DNA of 64,000 nucleotides from Faecalibacterium prausnitzii (GTDB lineage: Bacteria; Bacillota; Clostridia; Oscillospirales; Ruminococcaceae), in assembly GCF_019967995.1 (NCBI RefSeq), contig NZ_CP065377.1, positions 992,001 to 1,056,000 on the forward strand. The letters are read 5' to 3'. Numbering within the stretch: the first letter of the stretch is position 1; every line of letters starts with the position of its first letter. Below the pieces are notes generated by a model, which saw only the letters and a list, made by a program, of their open reading frames with translations, had not been told where the DNA came from and did not search any database. Position numbers and translations under genes: made by a program. Shown here in pieces: positions 24,561 to 33,140 of the stretch.

Positions 24561-26318
24561 TCAATCGCCCAGCTCGCGGATCTCGTTCTGGATGAGCTGC
24601 CCGGCCGCGCGGGCCAGCTGGTCCATGCCGCGGATGCGGGCCAGATCTTTGCCGTAGATGCGCTCGGCATCGGGGATGGAGCGGTCCTCGCCCATGAAGA
24701 CAGCGGAGACCCGCAGCCCCTTGCGGCGAAGGGTGCGCACCTCGGCAGCGGCATCGTCCACACCGAAGGCCCCGCCGTAGTCGTGCCCCAGCGGGTTTTC
24801 CGAAGAGGGCGGCACACGGCGGCTGTCGTTGGGGGAGGCATCCGTCAGCAGGATGAGCAGATGACGCGGCGCGGGGCCGGGTGCAAAGTCCAACAGGTCG
24901 CCCGCGGCCCGCAGGGCCAGGCCGTCGCGGTTCCAGCCGGAGGCGAAATACTGGTGGATGTTTTGTAGGTTCTTGTCCGAGAAACCCTTGAGCACCCGCA
25001 GGACCGTGTAGCCTCGCAGGCTGGAAAAGCAGCTGACCCGCACAGGGATGCCGCAGGCAGTCAGGCTCTCGGCAAGGATGACGCCCTGCGCCGCGATGAC
25101 CTCCTGACAGTGCAGGCGGGAGGCCGACGCATCCAGCAGCAGGTCTACGGTGAAGGCGGGCTGGTTCTCCTCCTCAGCGCAGCGGAAGACGCGGGCATCG
25201 TCCAGCACAGGGGCCCGCCAGACCCGCACGGGGTCCAGACTGCCGCTGCGGGCCACCCGCGCATGGGGTTGCTGGTGCACGAGGATGCAGTTGCGGATCT
25301 GTTCGGTCAGCCGCAGCACGACGCTGCGGTGCAGCTCCCGGTTCTTGGCGTAGTAGGCGCGGTTCCGGTCGGCCTGCAGCTGCGCCTGTTCGGCCAGATG
25401 CTTTGCCTCCGGGGTGGGGGCCTGTTCGGGGCTGGGGACACCGGCGGCGAACCAGAGATGGCACCCCAGATGATCGCCGGTGCAAAGCTCCTGCTCGGCC
25501 TTGCGCAGCCGTTCCGGCGGGTAGAGGGAGCGCCCGAAACAGCTCTCGATGTAGGCGCGGTCTTCGGCGGCGTTCTGCCGGAGGGTGATGCGGGCCAGCC
25601 GTTTGTCCACCGTCAGCCCGCCGCTGCCTGCGGCATCCACCGCGCTGGAATGTTCGACCATGACGCGGTCGGTCTTGATCATCTGGGTGGGGAGCGTTTT
25701 GGTGGCAAGCGAAGCCAGAAGCCCTTCGAGATGCAGGTGGAGCGCGGCTTTTTTGTGCACGGTGCCGTCAAACAGCTTCGCGCGGGCAAAGAGGGCCAGC
25801 AGGGCCGGTTTCAGCGCAGCCGGTTCCGGCGGCGTCTGCGGGGCCAGCGCGGCGGCAAGGTCGGCTTCGTAAGGGGTCATCACCGGCGGGCGGCGGCCCT
25901 GCACGGTGCGCCAGCGGTCTGCCTGCATGGTGTAGACGAGTTGGTTTTTGGCCATCCACTCCTGCCGGGAGAGCTTGTACTGGATGCCGAAAAAGTAGTC
26001 CGCATGGGCGCGGCGCAGCTCGGCCAGCACCGGGCGGCGGGGCAGCTCCAGCGCATAGGCTGCGCTTTCGAGGTAGAGCCAGGTCAGGTCGTCGAGTTCG
26101 GCCTCCCGGATGTCGCCATCCCAAAGCCCGAACAGGCTCCGGATGAGATCGTCGCCGTAATATTTGTGCACCAGGCCCACGATGCAGTTCATGTAAAAAT
26201 CGATCGTGCCGTCGGTGTTGTGTGCAAGGAACAGCGGCTCAAACCCATAGGCACCGGCTGCCGCCCAGACCTGATTGGCTGCGCGCCGCTGTTCGGCGGT
26301 GTAGCTCTGCGCTTCCAT
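24561..26318 (-). CDS. VWA-domain protein (CobT/NorD-like partner of MoxR)
   Basis: A 585-aa soluble protein. The first ~370 residues are a helical region of unknown fold. The C-terminal von Willebrand A domain has a MIDAS-type DASAS near 393-400, a second site around NRDGLALR and LLTDASPND. MoxR ATPases with such partners remodel or metallate client proteins; the best-known relatives are CobS/CobT of cobaltochelatase and NorQ/NorD. The start codon overlaps the MoxR stop by one base (TGATG), so the two form one unit. The client protein is unknown. Confidence 0.8.
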   Translation of the reverse strand: MEAQSYTAEQRRAANQVWAAAGAYGFEPLFLAHNTDGTIDFYMNCIVGLVHKYYGDDLIRSLFGLWDGDIREAELDDLTWLYLESAAYALELPRRPVLAELRRAHADYFFGIQYKLSRQEWMAKNQLVYTMQADRWRTVQGRRPPVMTPYEADLAAALAPQTPPEPAALKPALLALFARAKLFDGTVHKKAALHLHLEGLLASLATKTLPTQMIKTDRVMVEHSSAVDAAGSGGLTVDKRLARITLRQNAAEDRAYIESCFGRSLYPPERLRKAEQELCTGDHLGCHLWFAAGVPSPEQAPTPEAKHLAEQAQLQADRNRAYYAKNRELHRSVVLRLTEQIRNCILVHQQPHARVARSGSLDPVRVWRAPVLDDARVFRCAEEENQPAFTVDLLLDASASRLHCQEVIAAQGVILAESLTACGIPVRVSCFSSLRGYTVLRVLKGFSDKNLQNIHQYFASGWNRDGLALRAAGDLLDFAPGPAPRHLLILLTDASPNDSRRVPPSSENPLGHDYGGAFGVDDAAAEVRTLRRKGLRVSAVFMGEDRSIPDAERIYGKDLARIRGMDQLARAAGQLIQNEIRELGD

Positions 26319-27238
26319 CAGCGAAACAGCTTTGCGGCAGTGAGCTGCGCCGGGATGCGGGCGGCGATGACGTCCCGGATCAGCCCCTGCTCGTAGGAAT
26401 CAAAGGCCTTGTTGGTGATGCCCATATCCAGCGCGGCCCCGGCCGGGACGCCCCGGCGGATCAGCCGCAGCGCATCCAGCATCCCGCGCAGATCGAGCGC
26501 CTTGGTGGAGATCTCCGCGCTGTCGCACTTTTTTTGCAGGTCGAGGAAGAGCAGGGCGAACTGGTGGACATAGTTTGCGTGCAGGTCGGGGAACTGGGCA
26601 CGGAGCAGCTTTTCGAGGTTGTCCTGTGTGATGGTGGGCATCTGGATGACCACAAAGCGGGACGTCAGCGCCTCGTTCAGCTCACGGGTGCCCGCATAAC
26701 CGTAGTTCATGGTGGCGATGAAGCGGGTCTCCTCGGCCAGCGGGATGCGCTCATAGCCGGGCACGTCGATGGCGCGGCGGAAGTCCAGCACGGCGTGGAG
26801 GACGGCCAGTGCCTCGTTTTTGGCCATGTTGATCTCGTCCAGCACGCCAAACCCGCCGCACTGGGCGCAGCGGTAGACCGGGCCGGGCCGGAACTTGACC
26901 GCGCCGCCCTCAAACGTATCCATGCCGATGAGGGAGGCAGCGTCCATGTTCACATGGAACGAGATGTCCCACGCAGGGCGGCCGAAGGCGGCGGAGAGGT
27001 TCTCGGCCAGCACATTTTTGCCGGTGGCTTTGCCGCCTGCCAGCAGCAGGTTCTCGCCGCAGAGCAGCGCGGCCAGAGCCTGCTCCCAGACGTCCTTACC
27101 ATAATAGGTAAAAGCCGACACCGGGATGCGGGGGCGCAGCGCCTCGGCCAGCGGGTGGGCTGCGCGGTATTCTTCCACAGCGGAGAGCAGTGCGGGATCG
27201 ACGCCCTCCTGCCGCAGGGTCTCAAGCAGATCAGACAT
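26318..27238 (-). CDS. MoxR-type AAA+ ATPase
   Basis: A 306-aa AAA+ ATPase of the MoxR/CobS class. The Walker A variant GGKATGKN is at 68-75, Walker B with VLDEIN at 132-137, sensor 1 in FIATMNYGYAGTRELNEAL and an arginine-finger region at LTSRFVVIQ. The ATG at 27238 is chosen because GAAGGTGTCGTTC lies before it; an ATG six codons upstream has no ribosome site. It probably works as a hexameric remodeller with the VWA protein encoded next. No cobN homologue lies in the window. Confidence 0.88.
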   Translation of the reverse strand: MSDLLETLRQEGVDPALLSAVEEYRAAHPLAEALRPRIPVSAFTYYGKDVWEQALAALLCGENLLLAGGKATGKNVLAENLSAAFGRPAWDISFHVNMDAASLIGMDTFEGGAVKFRPGPVYRCAQCGGFGVLDEINMAKNEALAVLHAVLDFRRAIDVPGYERIPLAEETRFIATMNYGYAGTRELNEALTSRFVVIQMPTITQDNLEKLLRAQFPDLHANYVHQFALLFLDLQKKCDSAEISTKALDLRGMLDALRLIRRGVPAGAALDMGITNKAFDSYEQGLIRDVIAARIPAQLTAAKLFR

Positions 27239-27358
27239 GAACGACACCTTCTTCATGGGTTGGCAGTGCCAAACCGATTTTTCAGCCTTATCATAGCACA
27301 ACCGCCGCCGTTTGTGTAGGGGCAGGCGGCTGGGAACCGGCAAAAATTCGCAAAGAAA

Positions 27359-27387
27359 TTGCGGGGCCGATGAAATGGTGTTAAAAT
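27359..27387 (+). promoter_or_regulatory. Promoter of the GGADGPT-motif gene
   Basis: TTGCGG (27359-27364) and TAAAAT (27382-27387) with a 17-base gap, 27 bases upstream of the ATG. Confidence 0.65.
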
Positions 27388-27414
27388 AGAGAAAAACGGA
27401 AGGGGACAACTGCC

Positions 27415-28488
27415 ATGAGACACGAACACCGCCGCTGGAAGGTCTGCTTTGGGAAAAATTTCTGGGGAACACAGGAGGGAAACGACCCCGGCGAGGAACT
27501 GCGCGTGGACCGCGAATTTGAATGGCATGGGTACAAGTGGCGCATCCCGGCGGTCTACCGGTGCCGACAGGGATTGGTCGTGGACTTTGCGATGGAGGTG
27601 CCGCAGGAAGAACTGCGGGCCTATATGGAAAAATGGGGCCTGACCGAAGACGGCGAATGCAGCCGCACCCTGACCAGAGCCGAGGAACAGCAGATGGAAC
27701 AGGAAAATCCGTTGAATGTGGGGTTCTGCGCGGAGCTGGAACTGAATGGGATGCGGCTGCATTCCAGAGATGGCTGCGGGGTGGGTTATCTTCCGGGAGA
27801 GATGGCCGGCGATGATACAGTCGCAGCGTTCCTGCGGCATTATGGGCTGGATGAAACGACGGTCTGGAAGTTCTGGCGGGAAAGCTACCCCTGGGCGACC
27901 CGGAGCCGGAAGAGCTGCCCGAAGCGCTTCCGTGTCCTGGAGGTGCGGCTGGAAGCGGAACTGGAACAACACCCGGCGGAACGGTTTCGGACCCCTGCGG
28001 TGGGCGGGTCGGTGACGCTGCACGAACCGGGAAACGCACAGACCTATCAGCTGACTGCATTGGATGTCCGGTCGGAAACGCTGGAACTTCCGGACTGTGA
28101 TGGCTGGGAGTGGCCCAACCGCTTCTGTATGATGACCTACCGCCTGACCCCGGCTGCCGAAAATTTCTTCCTCTCCGACTGCGCTGATGGGGACCACCCG
28201 CGCCGCCGACCCCGGAATCTGCCGCCCGAACGGGCAGCGTTGGAAAAGAAGTATGGACTGGAACCGCAGGGGGAAGGGGATGCGGCCATCGCTGTCATTG
28301 GCGGGGCCGACGGCCCGACGGCGGTGTTCTGCACGGTGCGCGGGAGTGCAGATGAGGCAGAAGGTGTGGCTGCGGCGTGTTCCTCCTGCTATTTTGAACC
28401 GGTGGAGCCGGAACACATCACCTGGCAGGCGGCATTCTGCCGAAGACCCTGCGCCGCTGCCGTGGTTTCCCTGCTCGCAGCGCCCTGA
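27415..28488 (+). CDS. Protein of unknown function with GGADGPT motif
   Basis: A 357-aa protein of no family that I recognise. It is charged and apparently soluble for 280 residues, with CxxxC-like cysteines but no clear domain. Near 290-302 it holds AIAVIGGADGPTAVF, which is the conserved helix-break motif of the membrane beta subunits of Na+-translocating decarboxylases, here without surrounding membrane helices. The C-terminus is cysteine-rich and weakly hydrophobic (RRPCAAAVVSLLAAP). It has its own promoter. It could be a small orphan family in gut Firmicutes. Confidence 0.7.
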   Translation: MRHEHRRWKVCFGKNFWGTQEGNDPGEELRVDREFEWHGYKWRIPAVYRCRQGLVVDFAMEVPQEELRAYMEKWGLTEDGECSRTLTRAEEQQMEQENPLNVGFCAELELNGMRLHSRDGCGVGYLPGEMAGDDTVAAFLRHYGLDETTVWKFWRESYPWATRSRKSCPKRFRVLEVRLEAELEQHPAERFRTPAVGGSVTLHEPGNAQTYQLTALDVRSETLELPDCDGWEWPNRFCMMTYRLTPAAENFFLSDCADGDHPRRRPRNLPPERAALEKKYGLEPQGEGDAAIAVIGGADGPTAVFCTVRGSADEAEGVAAACSSCYFEPVEPEHITWQAAFCRRPCAAAVVSLLAAP

Positions 28489-28555
28489 TGCCGCAGCACG
28501 GTGCGGGGGCGGCGGTTTCGGAAAACATGAAAATGCGAAAATTGCGCAGTTCCGA

Positions 28556-28584
28556 TTGACAAAATGCTGTGTTTATCGTATAAC
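28556..28584 (+). promoter_or_regulatory. Promoter of the InlB-repeat and MAM-like genes
   Basis: TTGACA (28556-28561) and TATAAC (28579-28584) with a 17-base gap; the untranslated leader is about 90 bases. Confidence 0.8.
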
Positions 28585-28683
28585 CTATATAGAGAAAGTC
28601 TGCCCGGAAGGGCGTGGGGTCTCCCTGGTTCCGGCGCAGGGCGCTGCCCGGTATCGGCAAGACTGGAAAGTGAGGCAGCAACG

Positions 28684-29160
28684 ATGAAGCAATTCCTGAA
28701 GCGGCTGATGCTCAGTGTGGTGACGCTGGCAATGCTCTGCTGCGTGACGCCGCTGGCATTTGCGGACAACCCCAACTATTATACCATCTATCTGGAGCGG
28801 CAGGGCGGCATCGGCACCCCGGAGTACGTCTTCGTCTACCGCATCAAAACTTCGGACGGCACGGAGGTCTACCGGACTTCCAGACTGCCCACACCCACCA
28901 TGGAAGGCTACCTCTTCGATGGCTGGTATACGGATCTTGTGGGCGGCGATAAGATCAAGCCGGCTGAGTACGAGTTCCAGGAAGATGGGCAGACCCTGTA
29001 TGCCCACTGGACGCCTGTGTCGCGCGAGTCCACCGCGAAGCCGGAGCCGGAGGCGGCCGAACAGCCCGCCAGCACCTTCCGGCTGGAGGACCACCTGGGC
29101 GAGATCCTGATCGTCGGAACGACGGTCCTGGTCGTGACACTGGTTGCGATGCACGGCTGA
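28684..29160 (+). CDS. Exported protein with one InlB-type B-repeat
   Basis: A 158-aa surface protein. A signal peptide (to about AFA-27) is followed by a single Listeria-Bacteroides repeat, seen as GYLFDGWYTD...LYAHW (about 80-118), then a Pro/Glu-rich linker and a C-terminal hydrophobic helix (ILIVGTTVLVVTLVAMHG) that would anchor it in the membrane. No LPXTG sortase motif is present. It precedes the MAM-like peptide gene by 62 bases with no clear terminator between, so the two are probably one transcript. Confidence 0.8.
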   Translation: MKQFLKRLMLSVVTLAMLCCVTPLAFADNPNYYTIYLERQGGIGTPEYVFVYRIKTSDGTEVYRTSRLPTPTMEGYLFDGWYTDLVGGDKIKPAEYEFQEDGQTLYAHWTPVSRESTAKPEPEAAEQPASTFRLEDHLGEILIVGTTVLVVTLVAMHG

Positions 29161-29222
29161 GTCGGCCTGCATTGCTGAAACACAAAAACGAATCGAATGT
29201 TTGAAAGAGAGGAATCCCTGTT

Positions 29223-29459
29223 ATGAACGAAATCAAGATGCCCGCTGCTTTTGCCGCGATCGACGAGAACGAGATGGTCTACCTGAACGGTGGCTCGATC
29301 ACCGATACCGGGGCCTGGAAGATCTTCCTGAATGTTGGCACCCTGTTCAACTACATCGCCCGCGTCTTCTCTGCTGGCAGCTCCATCGTCAACAACGTCA
29401 ATGTCATCGTGACCACCATCCAGACCCTGAACAAATTCAAGCTGACCGGCACGAACTAA
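29223..29459 (+). CDS. Double-glycine leader peptide, MAM-like
   Basis: A 78-aa small peptide. The first 24 residues, MNEIKMPAAFAAIDENEMVYLNGG, form a typical double-glycine leader that would be cut after GG by a C39-peptidase ABC exporter. The cargo of 54 residues is hydrophobic and Asn/Val/Ile-rich, without cysteines. From memory, the pattern PA...IxENEMxYxNGG is shared with the Faecalibacterium MAM protein, though this cargo is much shorter. AGAGAGGAATCCCTGTT precedes the ATG. It could equally be a class II bacteriocin-like peptide; no exporter gene is adjacent. Confidence 0.75.
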   Translation: MNEIKMPAAFAAIDENEMVYLNGGSITDTGAWKIFLNVGTLFNYIARVFSAGSSIVNNVNVIVTTIQTLNKFKLTGTN

Positions 29460-29578
29460 GAACGCCCCCCAAAAAAGAGCAAGACCTGCAGAGAGCTGTT
29501 TCCCTGCACCACAGGCGGACAGGCGCGGTATGCCCTGCGCTGCGTCCGGACGGACAGATGACCGGCTCCCTTGCAAAA

Positions 29579-29615
29579 TGTACTCGCTTTCCCACCGGAA
29601 GGCGAGTATTTTTGT
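29579..29615 (+). terminator. Terminator after the MAM-like gene
   Basis: TACTCGC (29581-29587) pairs with GCGAGTA (29602-29608), followed by TTTTTG. A 120-base untranslated stretch precedes it. Confidence 0.7.
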
Positions 29616-29643
29616 GTTATCCACACCGAGAGGAGGACGACAC

Positions 29644-30633
29644 ATGGGGGAAGGCGTTCGGGCAGCATTCGGGCTGGCCGGTGGGCTGGCGCTGTTTTTG
29701 TTTGGGATGGAGAACATGAGCCGGGCGTTGCAGCAGGCGGCAGGGGAGCGGATGCGGGGGTTTCTGCGCCGCGTCACCCGCACACCGCTCACCGGGGCGC
29801 TGGCGGGGCTTCTGGTCACGGCGGTGCTGCAAAGCAGCTCGGCCACCACGGTGATGGTCATCGGGTTCGTCAGCGCCGGGCTGATGGAGCTGCCGCAGGC
29901 CGTGGCCGTGGTGTTCGGGGCCAATGTGGGCACCACCATGACGGCCCAGCTGGTGGCGTTCCGGCTGGCGGACTGGGTGTTCCCCATCCTGTTTGCGGGG
30001 GTGCTGGTCTGGCTGCTGGCCCGGCGGGAGCGGACGCGGCAGCTGGGGCTGGCGGTGTTTTCGTTCGGCCTGCTGTTCGACGGCATCGAAGTTTTGTCCG
30101 GCGCGATGGCTCCGCTGGCCGAACACCCGGTCTTCCTCCGCTGGATGACGCAGGTGCGGCATACGCCGCTGCTGGGGCTGCTGCTGGGCACCGGGATGAC
30201 GCTGGTGGTGCAGAGCAGCTCGGCCACCATCGCGGTGCTGCAGCGGGCCGCGCAGCAGGCCGGGCCGGACGGCATCCACAGTGTGCTGGGGCTGGCCGGT
30301 GCCCTGCCCATCCTGTTGGGGGACAACATCGGCACGACCATCACGGCGGTGCTGGCGGCGGTGGGTCAGCCTACGGATGCCCGGCGGACGGCGGCAGCGC
30401 ACTGCTGCTTCAACCTGTCGGGCAGCGTGGTCTGCCTGCTGGCCCTGCCCTGGATGACAAGGCTGGTGGAGGCCGTCTCACCCAAGGGGCCGGAGCTGGA
30501 AGTGCTGGCGCGGCAGATCGCCAACGCCCACACCCTGTTCAACCTGCTGTGCACACTGGTGTGGCTCCCGCTGACGCCGGTGATGGTCCGGCTGGTCTGC
30601 AAACTGGTGCCGCAGCCCCAAAGCTCCCGCTGA
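29644..30633 (+). CDS. Na/Pi cotransporter family protein
   Basis: A 329-aa membrane carrier of the sodium-phosphate cotransporter (NptA/YjbB) type. The two inverted-repeat signatures LQSSSATTVMVIGFV and VQSSSATIAVLQ mark the substrate site, each followed by a GANVGTT or GDNIGTT motif. The cytoplasmic PhoU-like tail of longer homologues is missing, so it is a core-only version. GAGAGGAGGACGACAC precedes the ATG at 29644. Neighbouring genes do not suggest a special partner. Confidence 0.9.
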   Translation: MGEGVRAAFGLAGGLALFLFGMENMSRALQQAAGERMRGFLRRVTRTPLTGALAGLLVTAVLQSSSATTVMVIGFVSAGLMELPQAVAVVFGANVGTTMTAQLVAFRLADWVFPILFAGVLVWLLARRERTRQLGLAVFSFGLLFDGIEVLSGAMAPLAEHPVFLRWMTQVRHTPLLGLLLGTGMTLVVQSSSATIAVLQRAAQQAGPDGIHSVLGLAGALPILLGDNIGTTITAVLAAVGQPTDARRTAAAHCCFNLSGSVVCLLALPWMTRLVEAVSPKGPELEVLARQIANAHTLFNLLCTLVWLPLTPVMVRLVCKLVPQPQSSR

Positions 30634-30678
30634 AACGGCAAAATCGGCGGTTTTTCTGCAAAGAGAGCCGTTTGTCCA

Positions 30679-30708
30679 TTGACAAGGGTTCCCGGCTTGT
30701 CGTATACT
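30679..30708 (+). promoter_or_regulatory. Promoter of the ECF transporter operon
   Basis: TTGACA (30679-30684) and TATACT (30703-30708) with an 18-base gap. Confidence 0.8.
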
Positions 30709-30766
30709 GACAATGCCTTGAAAAAAATGCCGCACACTGCGGTGCAAAAAAGAGGAGCGAAAGAAT

Positions 30767-31318
30767 ATGAAAAACAACAGCAGCATCAAAGCAGTGGTCG
30801 CCGTCGGCATCGGCGCAGCCCTGTTCTTTGTTCTGGGCCGGTTCGTGGCCATTCCCAGCCCGGTGCCCAACACCAACATCAGCCTGCAGTACGCCGTTCT
30901 GGCCCTGCTGGCCGCGATGTACGGCCCGGTGGCCGGCGGTCTGATCGGCTTCATCGGCCACACCCTGATCGACCTGTCCTGGGGCGGCAGCCCGTGGTGG
31001 AGCTGGGTCATCGCTTCGGCCTTCGTGGGCGTTGTGGTGGGCCTGTTCGCCAAGAAGCTGGACCTGCAGGAGGGCGAGTTTGGCAAAAAGAAGATGGCCG
31101 CCTTTACGGTCGCCAACATCGCAGCCCATCTGCTGGCCTGGGTCGTGGTGGCCCCGGTGCTGGATATCCTGATCTACGCCGAGCCGGCCAAGAAGGTCTT
31201 TGCGCAGGGTGCCTTTGCCGCTGTGTCCAACATCATCACCGCTGTGGTGGTGGGCGGCCTGCTGGTGCTGGCCTATACCAGGACCATCGCCAAGAAGGGC
31301 TCTCTCGACCAGGAGTGA
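30767..31318 (+). CDS. ECF transporter S component (UPF0397-like)
   Basis: A 183-aa substrate-binding membrane subunit with five or six helices. MYGPVAGGLIGFIGHTLIDL and SWGGSPWWSWVIASAFVGVVVG match the UPF0397/YkoE-type S proteins. It is followed by its own fused ATPase and T protein, so this is a dedicated (group I) ECF transporter. The vitamin or metabolite carried is not clear from sequence; some relatives are annotated for riboflavin or thiamine precursors. AGAGGAGCGAAAGAAT precedes the ATG. Confidence 0.85.
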   Translation: MKNNSSIKAVVAVGIGAALFFVLGRFVAIPSPVPNTNISLQYAVLALLAAMYGPVAGGLIGFIGHTLIDLSWGGSPWWSWVIASAFVGVVVGLFAKKLDLQEGEFGKKKMAAFTVANIAAHLLAWVVVAPVLDILIYAEPAKKVFAQGAFAAVSNIITAVVVGGLLVLAYTRTIAKKGSLDQE

Positions 31319-31350
31319 TCCCGGCCGGAGCGATCCTGGATGGAACCCGC

Positions 31351-31389
31351 AGCCTTTCCCTCGGCCATCCGCCGGAGGAAAGGCTTTTT
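31351..31389 (+). terminator. Internal hairpin/terminator in the ECF operon
   Basis: AGCCTTTCC-CTC pairs with GAG-GAAAGGCT, followed by TTTTTG. Placed between the S gene and the ATPase gene, it would lower expression of the energising module relative to the S component. Confidence 0.7.
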
Positions 31390-31415
31390 GTTTGAACAGC
31401 TGAGGTAATTTGCCC

Positions 31416-33140
31416 ATGGCAGAACGTAACGAACCCATCATCTCGTTCCGAGATTTCTCGTTCCAGTACCGCGCCCAGAAGCGTCCCACGCTGATCGGCA
31501 TCGACCTGGACATCTATCCGGGGGAGCGTGTGCTCATCGCAGGCCCGTCCGGCAGCGGCAAAAGCACGCTGGCGGGCTGCATCAACGGCCTGAACCCCTT
31601 TTCGAACCCCGGCGTGTGCACCGGCACCCTGACCGTGGACGGCGTGGATGCGCCGCACAGCAGCATCTTTGAGCTGTCGGCCCATGTGGGCACGGTATTG
31701 CAGGACCCGGATGGCCAGTTCATTGGCCTGACCGTGGGCGAGGACATCGCCTTTGCGCTGGAAAACAGCTGTATGCCGCAGGAGGAGATGCACACCATCA
31801 CCCGCCGCGCTGCGGAGCTGGTGGGCATCGAGAACCACCTCGGCTATGCACCGCATGAGCTTTCCGGCGGGCAGAAGCAGCGGGTCAGTCTGGCGGGCGT
31901 TATGGTGGATCAGGTCAAGATCCTGCTCTTCGACGAGCCGCTGGCCAACCTGGACCCGGCCACCGGCAAGCAGACCATGGAGCTCATCGACGAGATCCAG
32001 AAAAAGACCGACACCACTGTGCTCATCATCGAGCATCGGCTGGAGGACGTCCTCTGGCGGAGTGTGGACCGCATCGTCCTCGTGAACGAGGGCAGAATTC
32101 TGGCCGACCTCCGCCCGGACGCGCTGCTTTCCACCTCCCTGCTGACCGAAAACGGCATCCGGGAGCCGCTCTACCTGACCGCTCTGCGGTATGCGGGGGT
32201 GGACATCACCCCGGAAAAGCACCCGTCGCATGTGGACAGCCTCGTCCTGAACGAAGCCGACACCACGGCCCTGCGGAACTGGTTCACCGCCTATCCGCAG
32301 CCGGAAGCGGCCCAGGCTCCGGAACCGCTGCTGGAAGTGCGGGGCCTGTGCTTTGGCTACCAGAAGGGGCAGGCGACCCTGAAGAATGTCCGCTTCTCCA
32401 TCGGCAAAGGGGAGATGGTCAGCATCGTGGGCCGGAACGGCGCGGGCAAATCCACGCTGTCCAAGCTCATCTGCGGGTTCGAGACGCCGGATGCGGGCGA
32501 GATCTTCCTCAACGGCAGATCGCTGGCCGAAGAGAACATCCGCCGCCGTGCCCAGCACATCGGCTACGTGATGCAGAACCCCAACCAGATGATCTCCAAG
32601 ACCATGATCTACGACGAAGTGGCACTGGGCCTGCAGCGCTCCGGCCTGACCGAAGCGCAGATCCGGGAAAAGGTGGAGCAGACGCTCAAGATCTGCGGGC
32701 TGTATCCCTTCCGGAACTGGCCGGTGTCGGCGCTGAGCTTTGGCCAGAAAAAGCGTGTCACCATCGCCAGCGTACTGGCGTTGGACCCGGAGCTTATCCT
32801 GCTGGACGAGCCTACGGCGGGCCAGGATTTCCGCCACTACACCGACATCATGGAGTTCCTGCGGGGGCTGAACGCCCAGGGCGTCACGGTCGTGATGATC
32901 ACCCACGACATGCACCTGATGCTCGAATACACCCAGCGGGCGCTGGTCTTCTGCGACGGTGAACTCATAGCGGACCGCAGCCCGGCGGGCGTTCTGTGCG
33001 ACCCCGCCCTCATCCAGCAGGCCGCACTGAAGGAGACCAGCCTCTACACGCTGGCCAACCGCTGCGGCATTGCGCCCGCGCAGGAATTTGTGGAGCGCTT
33101 CATCGCGCAGGACCGGGAGGTGCGGGAACATGGCCGCTAA
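31416..33140 (+). CDS. ECF transporter ATPase, two fused ABC domains
   Basis: A 574-aa cytoplasmic ATPase with two ABC domains in tandem, equivalent to EcfA1 and EcfA2 fused (YkoD type). Domain 1 has GPSGSGKST near 46, ELSGGQKQRVSLA and ILLFDEPLANLD; domain 2 has GRNGAGKST near 340, the variant LSFGQKKRVTIA and ILLDEPTAGQD. It drives uptake with the T protein. The ATG at 31416 is used because GAGGTAATTTGCCC gives the right spacing. It overlaps the T gene by 11 bases. Confidence 0.93.
   Translation: MAERNEPIISFRDFSFQYRAQKRPTLIGIDLDIYPGERVLIAGPSGSGKSTLAGCINGLNPFSNPGVCTGTLTVDGVDAPHSSIFELSAHVGTVLQDPDGQFIGLTVGEDIAFALENSCMPQEEMHTITRRAAELVGIENHLGYAPHELSGGQKQRVSLAGVMVDQVKILLFDEPLANLDPATGKQTMELIDEIQKKTDTTVLIIEHRLEDVLWRSVDRIVLVNEGRILADLRPDALLSTSLLTENGIREPLYLTALRYAGVDITPEKHPSHVDSLVLNEADTTALRNWFTAYPQPEAAQAPEPLLEVRGLCFGYQKGQATLKNVRFSIGKGEMVSIVGRNGAGKSTLSKLICGFETPDAGEIFLNGRSLAEENIRRRAQHIGYVMQNPNQMISKTMIYDEVALGLQRSGLTEAQIREKVEQTLKICGLYPFRNWPVSALSFGQKKRVTIASVLALDPELILLDEPTAGQDFRHYTDIMEFLRGLNAQGVTVVMITHDMHLMLEYTQRALVFCDGELIADRSPAGVLCDPALIQQAALKETSLYTLANRCGIAPAQEFVERFIAQDREVREHGR

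Noticed and set aside
26318..28060. Long N-terminal extension of the MoxR ATPase
   Set aside because: The extension reads antisense of the GGADGPT gene and its promoter; the internal ATG at 27238 has a ribosome site and starts at the normal family N-terminus.
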